Assembly: GCA_022839045.1 (NCBI GenBank)
Contig: JALHDI010000092.1
Span: 1-11,546, forward strand
Direction: 5' to 3'
DNA: 11,546 nt
Source of the DNA: Sporomusaceae bacterium
GTDB lineage: Bacteria; Bacillota_C; Negativicutes; Sporomusales_B; UBA7701
Positions 7,020 to 11,546 of this stretch are shown here, one piece after another. The notes under the pieces are model-generated. The model was not told where the DNA came from. It ran no database searches and saw only the letters and a program-made list of their open reading frames with translations. How positions within the stretch are numbered: position 1 is the first letter of the stretch; every line of letters begins with the position of its first letter. A program made the translations under genes and the position numbers.

Positions 7020-8315
7020 TCAGTACTTCTGCAGCGAAAGGATCGACATACAGACGAAGCCCAGCCCGCCGAGGCCCACCAGGAACATCAGGCCGCCGAC
7101 ATAGCCGCCGGTCATGGCGATGAAATAGCCGATAAGTATCGGGGAGAAAGCCGAACCACCGTTGGCCAGGCCGTTCATCATGCCGGCGCCGGCGCCGATC
7201 GCCTTGCCGGGCACGATCTTCTGCAGCAGCGACCAGGACGAAGGCAGGGCAATGGCGATCGCGCCGATGCCGAGCGAGATCAGCAGCGCGGCGTAGAGAT
7301 TGTTGGTGGCATGAGCGCCGAAGTAAATGCCGGCCGACGCCAGCAGGTGGGACACGGCCACGAACGGCGCCCTGCGGCCGAGCTTGTCGGAAATATGGCC
7401 GAAATACAGGATGCTTACCGTGCCGAGGAAGTACGGCAGCGAGGCCAGCGCCCCCATCTCCGTCCAGGAAAATCCGCGGGCCGCTTTCAGGTACGACGGC
7501 AGCCAGGCCATCGTCCCCCACCAGATGGACGCGATGCAGAAATAGTTGACGGTCAGCAGCCAGAACCGGTAGTTGCCACAGAACGACGCCAGCCGCTGCC
7601 CGAGGCTCTCCGTCTTCATGGCAGCCTCGGCCTCGGCTTCGATTTTGAGCGCCGACTCGATATGCTCCAGCTCGGCCTTGTTGACGCCCTTATGCTGGTG
7701 CGGATGGTCGGTGGTGAAGAACCAGATCAAAATCAGGGGAATGACGCCGAGGGCAGCGAGCACGAAGAAGCTCGGTCGCCAGCCCCAGGTGCCGACTATC
7801 CAGGTGAAAAACGGCATCGCCAGCATCGGGCCGGACATCAGGCCGATAAGCCAGACAGCGTTGGCCTTGCCGCGCTCCTGGGGAGGGAACCAGTTCTTGA
7901 CGAACGAGCTCTGCATCGGCCAATGCATCCCCTCGCCGATGCCGAGGATGACGCGGGCGACCAGCATGGTCGTAAAGGTTGCGGCGAAGCCGCCGAGGAT
8001 AACGGAAACAGCCCACAGGAAAATTGAAAGAGACATCGCAATACGGGGGCCCCAAATGTCACCAAGCGGGCTAAGGGCGACGTTGGCCACGCCGTAGGCT
8101 ATCAAAAAATAAGTCATGAGCTTGCCCATCTCGATCGGCTTGCCGGTAATGCCCATATCGGTGAGAAATGTCTTGTCGGCCAGCAGCACCGATACGTTTA
8201 CACGGTCCAGGTAAGCGACAAGCAGCGTGAGAAGCAGGATGCCGACGAGGATTGCCCGTTGACGGGTCGGTTTCATTGTTGCGGTTGCCTGAGGAACAGC
8301 CTTCTCGGTTTCCAA
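7020..8315 (-). CDS. MFS transporter, anion:cation symporter (ACS)-like family
   Basis: A 431-residue inner-membrane permease with about 12 hydrophobic segments split by a charged central loop (near residues 205-245, rich in Glu, Ala and Lys). Sequence marks of the ACS group of organic-anion symporters are present: YLDRVNVSV (near 35-43, with the typical Asp-Arg), GDIWGPR (85-91, a motif A variant) and GIGEGMHWP (125-133) followed by KNWFPPQERGKA. I chose the TTG at 8313-8315 because GGGAGG (8324-8329) precedes it by 8 bases. An ATG 25 codons upstream at 8390 falls inside the promoter, and a downstream ATG (codon 14) has no ribosome binding site. It is monocistronic, between its own promoter and a terminator. 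Sugar acids or other carboxylates are the usual cargo of this group, but the exact substrate is not readable. Confidence 0.9.
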   Translation of the reverse strand: METEKAVPQATATMKPTRQRAILVGILLLTLLVAYLDRVNVSVLLADKTFLTDMGITGKPIEMGKLMTYFLIAYGVANVALSPLGDIWGPRIAMSLSIFLWAVSVILGGFAATFTTMLVARVILGIGEGMHWPMQSSFVKNWFPPQERGKANAVWLIGLMSGPMLAMPFFTWIVGTWGWRPSFFVLAALGVIPLILIWFFTTDHPHQHKGVNKAELEHIESALKIEAEAEAAMKTESLGQRLASFCGNYRFWLLTVNYFCIASIWWGTMAWLPSYLKAARGFSWTEMGALASLPYFLGTVSILYFGHISDKLGRRAPFVAVSHLLASAGIYFGAHATNNLYAALLISLGIGAIAIALPSSWSLLQKIVPGKAIGAGAGMMNGLANGGSAFSPILIGYFIAMTGGYVGGLMFLVGLGGLGFVCMSILSLQKY

Positions 8316-8361
8316 AGGAAAAACCTCCCTCTTAAAATATATTAAGTGCGGTAATAGTCTA

Positions 8362-8390
8362 ATTTTACTTGTGCCACGGGCATTGGTCAA
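8362..8390 (-). promoter_or_regulatory. Sigma-A-type promoter of the MFS gene
   Basis: On the minus strand, TTGACC (8385-8390), a 17-bp spacer and TAAAAT (8362-8367). Transcription would start near 8355, giving a leader of about 40 nt that ends in the GGGAGG site. Confidence 0.72.
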
Positions 8391-8463
8391 GCGAATGTGA
8401 GAAAATCTGGAAAGTAAATTCTGTAAATTATCATCTCCCCCACCGACACATATTTACATTATT

Positions 8464-8495
8464 GATGGCCATAGTGGGTAAAACTTATGGCCATC
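8464..8495. promoter_or_regulatory. Paired palindromes ATGGCCAT in the MFS/csoR divergent region
   Basis: GATGGCCATA (8464-8473) and TATGGCCATC (8486-8495) form a 10-bp perfect inverted repeat. Each arm also contains the 8-bp palindrome ATGGCCAT, and the two palindrome centres are 22 bp apart, about two helical turns. They lie about 20 bp upstream of the csoR -35 element and 75 bp upstream of the MFS -35. This looks like a double operator for an unidentified regulator of one or both genes. Confidence 0.5.
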
Positions 8496-8513
8496 ACCGA
8501 CAAAATACTCTAT

Positions 8514-8542
8514 TTGCATCACGGGAAGAAATTGACTATAAT
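8514..8542 (+). promoter_or_regulatory. Sigma-A-type promoter of csoR
   Basis: TTGCAT (8514-8519), an exact 17-bp spacer and a perfect TATAAT (8537-8542). Transcription would begin near 8549, at the left edge of the operator candidate at 8550-8575. Confidence 0.72.
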
Positions 8543-8549
8543 ATGGATA

Positions 8550-8575
8550 TACCCTCCCCCCCTCGGGGGCGAGTA
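8550..8575. promoter_or_regulatory. G/C-tract inverted repeat, candidate CsoR/CstR operator
   Basis: TACCCTCCCCC (8550-8560) and GGGGGCGAGTA (8565-8575) are inverted repeats matching at 9 of 11 positions around a 4-bp centre. C and G tracts flanked by TAC/GTA are the known shape of operators of the CsoR/RcnR family. The position just after the -10 element and across the transcription start fits autorepression of the regulator encoded 20 bp further on. Confidence 0.6.
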
Positions 8576-8594
8576 CTGAAAAGGGGTGTGTTTC

Positions 8595-8867
8595 ATGGTT
8601 CATCAGTCGGTGCGTCTGGAGGTTCTCAACCGTCTACGCAACGTCAAAGGTCACATAGCCGGTATCGAGCGGATGGTGGAAGACGAGCAGGAATGCAGCA
8701 ACATCCTCGTGCAGCTGGCGGCCGTCAGGGCTTCGGTCGAAAAAATCGGCATCTTCATTCTTGAGCAGAATACGCTGGAATGCCTTCTGAGCGGCGTAGA
8801 GACAAGGCCGGAGGACAAGGAAAGGGTCGAGCAGGTTGTGCGGCAGATGCTGGCTTTCCTAAAATAG
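8595..8867 (+). CDS. CsoR/CstR-family (DUF156) transcriptional repressor, persulfide-sensor-like residues
   Basis: A 90-residue all-helical cytoplasmic repressor of normal family length. The DNA-binding/dimer helix begins RLEVLNRLRNVKGHIAGIER (7-26), the family signature. Ligand residues are Cys34 (in EQECSNILVQ) and Cys63 (in EQNTLEC). The histidine that copper-sensing CsoR carries four residues before the second cysteine is Asn59 here. Staphylococcal CstR, which senses persulfides through two cysteines, also has Asn at this place (SENLIEC), so sulfane-sulfur sensing is more likely than copper, by analogy. The ATG at 8595 is chosen over a GTG three codons upstream because AAAAGGGG (8579-8586) is well spaced for the ATG and would overlap the GTG. 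It is probably autoregulated through the operator at 8550-8575. No copper or sulfur-transferase gene adjoins it. Confidence 0.88.
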   Translation: MVHQSVRLEVLNRLRNVKGHIAGIERMVEDEQECSNILVQLAAVRASVEKIGIFILEQNTLECLLSGVETRPEDKERVEQVVRQMLAFLK

Positions 8868-8902
8868 CCCCCCGGAAGAGAGGCTTTTCGAACGACGGTT
8901 CT

Positions 8903-8983
8903 CTGCCATTTGTACTGGCACTTGCACTGACATTTTTACTGACAAAATACTGACATTTTGTCTGCCGATACTCTGACAAGCGG
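8903..8983. repeat. Seven-unit tandem array, CTGACATTTTTA-like, 11-12 bp period
   Basis: Units begin at 8903, 8915, 8927, 8939, 8950, 8962 and 8973, giving spacings of 12, 12, 12, 11, 12 and 11 bp. Each starts with CTG(A/C/G)C(A/G), mostly CTGACA, and is followed by a usually T-rich half. An 8-bp inverted repeat, GACAAAAT (8941-8948) with ATTTTGTC (8955-8962), is embedded in it. The array fills the gap between the csoR stop and the terminator. No start codon or ribosome binding site opens a frame across it, so I treat it as a DNA- or RNA-level element of unknown role. Confidence 0.65.
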
Positions 8984-9010
8984 AACGGACGGGGGTTCGC
9001 CCCGTCCGTT
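8984..9010 (+). terminator. Terminator between convergent csoR and ccdA
   Basis: An 11-bp perfect stem, AACGGACGGGG with CCCCGTCCGTT, and a 5-nt GTTCG loop, followed on the plus strand by TTCTCATTT. It ends 3 bp before the ccdA stop codon (9014-9016), so it probably also stops ccdA transcription, although the minus-strand side has no T-run. Confidence 0.75.
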
Positions 9011-9013
9011 TTC

Positions 9014-9709
9014 TCATTTCCAAGGCCAGGCGCTGTAGATGACGCCGATGCCCTTCTGCACAAGGTCGAAGTATAGCAGCGCCCCGGTGAGCATTAAGAA
9101 GACGCCGGCGGTCTTCTGGATGGCCGGCAGCCAGTAATAACGGGCGCGGATGCGGGCAGAATAACGCTTGTAGAGGATGGTGAACAGCAGGAAGGGCAGG
9201 GCGAAGCCGGCGGCGTAGGCGGCGAGGAGCAGGACGCCGCGGGTGAAGGTGGCGCCGATGCCCGCGTAGGCGAGGATGGCGGCCAGGATGGGGCCGACGC
9301 AGGGGGTCCAGCCGGCGGTGAGGGCGAGGCCGAGGACAAAGGACCCCAGCGGCCCGCCGAGTTGTCCTCCCGGGGTGAGGCGCAGTTCGCGCTGCAGGCC
9401 GGGCAGGCGCAGGAGACCGGTGAGCTGGAGGCCCATAAGGGCGATAAAGACCGCCCCGATCTTGCGGACGGCGTCTTGGTGCTCGATGAACAGCTGCCCG
9501 AGGAGCGAGGCGGTGGCGCCCATAAGGATGAAGACGACGGTGAAGCCGGCGAAGAAGCAGACGGTGTTGGCGACGAACCGCCGTCCGCCCGCGCCGTCGC
9601 CGGTGAGGACGGCCAGGTAGGCCGGGACGATGGGCAGGACGCAGGGGGACAGGAAGGATACCACGCCGGCGGCGAAAGCGGCCAGCAGGGAGATGTCGTT
9701 ACCGTCCAT
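9014..9709 (-). CDS. ccdA: CcdA-type cytochrome c biogenesis / thiol-disulfide transmembrane reductase
   Basis: A 231-residue polytopic membrane protein of the CcdA/DsbD-central-domain family, which passes electrons from cytoplasmic thioredoxin across the membrane. Two cysteine motifs at the expected places are visible: FLSPCVLPIVPAYL with Cys23 in the first segment and GWTPCVGPILAAIL with Cys137 in the fourth. Together these form the redox pair. About six hydrophobic segments are evident, the normal CcdA topology. The ATG at 9707-9709 has AGGAG at 9716-9720. That site overlaps the stop codon of the preceding tlpA-like gene, which indicates tight coupling and a likely shared role: CcdA would keep the lipoprotein's WCPPC reduced. 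Cytochrome c maturation and general extracytoplasmic disulfide reduction are both possible. Confidence 0.93.
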   Translation of the reverse strand: MDGNDISLLAAFAAGVVSFLSPCVLPIVPAYLAVLTGDGAGGRRFVANTVCFFAGFTVVFILMGATASLLGQLFIEHQDAVRKIGAVFIALMGLQLTGLLRLPGLQRELRLTPGGQLGGPLGSFVLGLALTAGWTPCVGPILAAILAYAGIGATFTRGVLLLAAYAAGFALPFLLFTILYKRYSARIRARYYWLPAIQKTAGVFLMLTGALLYFDLVQKGIGVIYSAWPWK

Positions 9710-9718
9710 GGCGCGCTC

Positions 9719-10237
9719 CTACAGGCCGCGGATGACGCCCGCCAGCTCGGCGGCGGTCACCGGCCCGGTTTTGCGGTATTTGACGACGCCGTCGCGATCG
9801 ATGACGACGGTGGTGGGGATGGCCCTGACGCGGTAGGTCTGGGCGACGCTGCCGCGGGTGTCAAGCAGCACGGGCATGGCGTAGCCGTGTTCGCGGAGGA
9901 AGTCGGCCACCTTCGGGGCCGGTTCTTCGAGGTTGACGGCGTAAAAGGCAACGGCGGGGTTGGCGGCGACGAATTTCTCCAGTTCGGGAATTTCTTCGCG
10001 GCAGGGCGGGCACCAGGTGGCCCAGAAGTTAAGGACGGTGACCTTGCCAGGCACCGGCGCCGCGACGGCTCCGCCGGCGAGAGCCTCGAGGGTGAAGCGC
10101 GGGGCGGTCTTGCCAGCCGTCACTCCGGACTCGGCAGCCGGGGCCGGAGAAGGGCCGGGGGCCTGGGACGCGGGGGCGCAGCCGGCGGCGACGGCTACCG
10201 CCAGCAGTAGGATGAAAGTTGTCAGGTTTTTTTTCAC
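9719..10237 (-). CDS. TlpA/ResA-like thioredoxin-fold lipoprotein
   Basis: A 172-residue extracytoplasmic thiol-disulfide oxidoreductase. The N-terminus MKKNLTTFILLLAVAVAAGC is a lipoprotein signal with lipobox VAAGC and Cys20, followed by an Ala/Pro/Ser-rich linker (21-38). The AhpC-TSA/Redoxin-type thioredoxin domain covers about 40-172. It has the active site NFWATWCPPC (Cys76, Cys79) and the cis-proline segment RAIPTT (Pro141), and the family's central insert is present. The start is a GTG (10235-10237) with GGAGGG about 4 bases upstream; the poly-A stretch after it encodes the two lysines. It is the first gene of a two-gene operon with ccdA, its likely electron donor, and divergent from lgt. 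No clear promoter was found in the 156 bp between the two start codons on this strand. Confidence 0.92.
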   Translation of the reverse strand: MKKNLTTFILLLAVAVAAGCAPASQAPGPSPAPAAESGVTAGKTAPRFTLEALAGGAVAAPVPGKVTVLNFWATWCPPCREEIPELEKFVAANPAVAFYAVNLEEPAPKVADFLREHGYAMPVLLDTRGSVAQTYRVRAIPTTVVIDRDGVVKYRKTGPVTAAELAGVIRGL

Positions 10238-10276
10238 GTGTCCCTCCGGGGTTGTTTTGCTAATACCTATTCGCCG

Positions 10277-10288
10277 GAGCGGCCGCTC
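10277..10288. repeat. 12-bp perfect palindrome in the tlpA/lgt divergent region
   Basis: GAGCGGCCGCTC is its own reverse complement. It lies about 40 bp upstream of the tlpA-like start and about 50 bp upstream of the lgt -10 element. It could be an operator for either direction, but very GC-rich sequence makes such palindromes less informative. Confidence 0.35.
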
Positions 10289-10334
10289 ATACCTCCGCTT
10301 TTGCGGCCGGCCGTTTCCCTTTGACTGCCAGCTT

Positions 10335-10343
10335 TGCTATAAT
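10335..10343 (+). promoter_or_regulatory. Extended -10 promoter of lgt
   Basis: TGCTATAAT: a perfect -10 hexamer (10338-10343) with a TGn extension, the same nonamer as at gdhA. A TTGACT at 10321 is only 11 bp away and is too close to serve as its -35. Transcription would start near 10350. Confidence 0.65.
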
Positions 10344-10393
10344 GAATTGTAATCTGGCGATAAACTTTTGGTCGTTCAAATCAGGAGGTAACT

Positions 10394-11182
10394 ATGCACC
10401 AGTACCTATTCTTCATCGGCGACTTTCCCATCCGCGCCTACGGGCTGATCCTCAGCCTGGCGATCATCCTGGCGGTGGGGACGGCTTATTTCCTGGCCAA
10501 ACAGGACGGCCGCTGGCACCACCACATCCTCGACATGGGCGTGTACTGCGGTCTGGCGGGGATAATCGGCGCCCGCCTGTGGGACGTGTTCTTCTTCGAC
10601 TGGAGCTACTACCAGGACCATCTGCTGGAGATACCGTTCGTGTGGCAGGGCGGGATGGCCATCCAGGGCGGCGTTATCGCCGGGACGCTGGTGGGCTACA
10701 TATATACGAAGATCCACAAGATGGACACGTGGGCGTTCGCCGACATCGTGGCCGCGCCGGCGATCATCATGGGCCAGGCGATCGGCCGGGCCGCCAACCT
10801 GATGAACGGCGACGCGTTCGGCAACCCGACCGGCGGTTCGTTCGGCCTCCTCTACCCTTCCACGACGCTGGCGCACGCCACCTACGGCAACAAGCCGCTG
10901 TGGCCGGCCGAGGTGTGGGAGGGCCAGATCGATGTGGTCATTTTCTGCCTACTGCTGCTGTTCCGCTGCACCGACCACCGCAAGGGCCAGGTGTTCATAC
11001 TCTACGCCGTGCTCTACTCGGTGGCCCGCTTCTTCCTTGAGTTCCTGCGGGGCGATTACGGCACGCTGATGTTCGGCCTGAAGTCAGCCCAGTTGACCAG
11101 CCTGGCGGTGATCGTCGTCGGCCTGGCGCTATTCGCGTGGGTGGGAGTGAAGGGCGAGAGGATCAGCGTGAGGAAGAAGTAG
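10394..11182 (+). CDS. lgt: Prolipoprotein diacylglyceryl transferase
   Basis: A 262-residue integral membrane enzyme that transfers diacylglycerol from phosphatidylglycerol to the lipobox cysteine of prolipoproteins. It has the usual seven-segment layout and normal length. Family motifs are clear: IRAYGL (13-18), the Lgt signature GRAANLMNGDAFG (131-143, with the essential Arg132) and ARFFLEFLRGD (211-221, with Arg212 and Arg219). At GGMAIQGG (86-93) a Gln91 stands where E. coli Lgt has its important His103. The ATG follows an AGGAGGT box (10383-10389). It is divergent from the tlpA-like gene and transcribed alone, ending at the terminator at 11204-11234. Its substrates would include the DctP and TlpA-like lipoproteins encoded here. 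Confidence 0.96.
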   Translation: MHQYLFFIGDFPIRAYGLILSLAIILAVGTAYFLAKQDGRWHHHILDMGVYCGLAGIIGARLWDVFFFDWSYYQDHLLEIPFVWQGGMAIQGGVIAGTLVGYIYTKIHKMDTWAFADIVAAPAIIMGQAIGRAANLMNGDAFGNPTGGSFGLLYPSTTLAHATYGNKPLWPAEVWEGQIDVVIFCLLLLFRCTDHRKGQVFILYAVLYSVARFFLEFLRGDYGTLMFGLKSAQLTSLAVIVVGLALFAWVGVKGERISVRKK

Positions 11183-11203
11183 GGATAGCCGGGGAATACA
11201 ACG

Positions 11204-11234
11204 AGGCTGTCAAGATGTTCTTGGCAGCCTTTTT
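11204..11234 (+). terminator. Intrinsic terminator of lgt
   Basis: A 12-bp stem, AGGCTGTCAAGA with TCTTGGCAGCCT (one G-U pair), and a 3-nt loop, followed directly by TTTT. It lies 22 bp after the lgt stop. Confidence 0.93.
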
Positions 11235-11546
11235 ATGTGGTGGTATGGGCTGGAATAGTTTTGATAATCAATAATTAGTTGTGGCAAGTAATCATTTTCC
11301 GAGACTGGTGTGGCAGGTAGGCGTTAAGGAGGGGTTTATTTTGGTATATGGGATGAAGAGATGAGTGACGGGAGATGAATGATTGAGGTAATGAGGTGAA
11401 GGAATTGTGAGATTTAGCTTTTTGAAGGAGAGGTAAGCGGGAGGGCGGGGCGGCAACGACTGGTCATTTTGCTTTTAGGGGTGACCTTCCTCCCCTCTTC
11501 GGCTGGCAGGATTATTGCTTAGTCTTTCGGGGGGACGCGCCATAAG
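11235..11546. other. Gene-free region with a C-depleted stretch
   Basis: No open frame here combines a plausible start, a ribosome binding site and coding-like composition. The GC content falls below that of the genes. Between 11323 and 11437 the plus strand has only two C residues and is dense in GATGA, TGAGG and AGGTGA words. The last 70 bp return to mixed composition. A short minus-strand frame running in from the right edge and stopping at 11475-11477 has low-complexity basic residues, and I do not call it a gene. Confidence 0.5.

Noticed and set aside
8894..8953. A hydrophobic frame (LPFVLALALTFLL) read through the tandem array
   Set aside because: No start codon or ribosome binding site opens this frame and it stops at once after the array; the 11-bp spacings also break any triplet register.
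8755..9063. A 102-codon minus-strand frame across csoR, the tandem array and the terminator
   Set aside because: It is antisense to a clear regulator gene, passes through a terminator hairpin and overlaps the 3' end of ccdA in another frame; no family resemblance.
10321..10343. TTGACT as the -35 partner of the lgt TATAAT
   Set aside because: The spacer would be 11 bp, too short for a sigma-A promoter; the TGn-extended -10 explains the promoter better.

Overview
This window is about 11.5 kb of high-GC bacterial DNA with Firmicutes-style expression signals: strong AGGAGG-type ribosome binding sites, sigma-A-like promoters, intrinsic hairpin/U-run terminators, and GTG and TTG starts. The gene set is an E. 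coli-type glutamate dehydrogenase, a complete TRAP transporter, a CsoR-family regulator, a TlpA/CcdA thiol-redox pair and Lgt. Together with the high GC this would fit a Negativicutes or Sporomusaceae-like anaerobe. That taxonomic guess is inference only; nothing in the window proves it.

Layout. 1-228 (-) is the 5' end of gdhA, with a promoter and a 16-bp perfect palindrome upstream. 443-3385 (-) is a 980-aa protein with two receiver-like domains followed by the PEP-synthase/PPDK ATP-grasp domain, and it lacks the rest of a PEP synthase. 3472-3627 is a long imperfect inverted repeat that on the minus strand ends in a U-run. 3657-3758 (-) is a 33-aa ORF with an ideal Shine-Dalgarno. 3859-6723 (-) is a TRAP operon, dctP-dctQ-dctM in transcription order, with an 11-bp GC hairpin between dctP and dctQ and a terminator after dctM. 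7020-8315 (-) is an MFS organic-anion transporter with a TTG start. 8595-8867 (+) is a CsoR-family regulator with a CstR-like Cys/Asn/Cys pattern, divergent from the MFS gene, with a G/C-tract operator candidate at its promoter. 8903-8978 is a seven-unit, 11-12 bp periodic array between csoR and its terminator. 9014-10237 (-) is a TlpA/ResA-like lipoprotein plus CcdA. 10394-11182 (+) is lgt, divergent from tlpA, followed by an intrinsic terminator. 11235-11546 has no gene that I can support and contains a strongly C-depleted stretch.

How the genes relate. The TRAP system and the MFS permease both look like uptake systems for small organic anions. TlpA and CcdA form the standard pairing of a membrane reductant conduit with an extracytoplasmic thioredoxin-like lipoprotein. 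Lgt is the enzyme that lipidates proteins such as this TlpA and DctP. A CstR-like regulator lying convergent to the redox operon suggests a sulfur or thiol-stress theme, but no shared operator was found. No rRNA, tRNA, CRISPR array, transposase or phage gene was seen.
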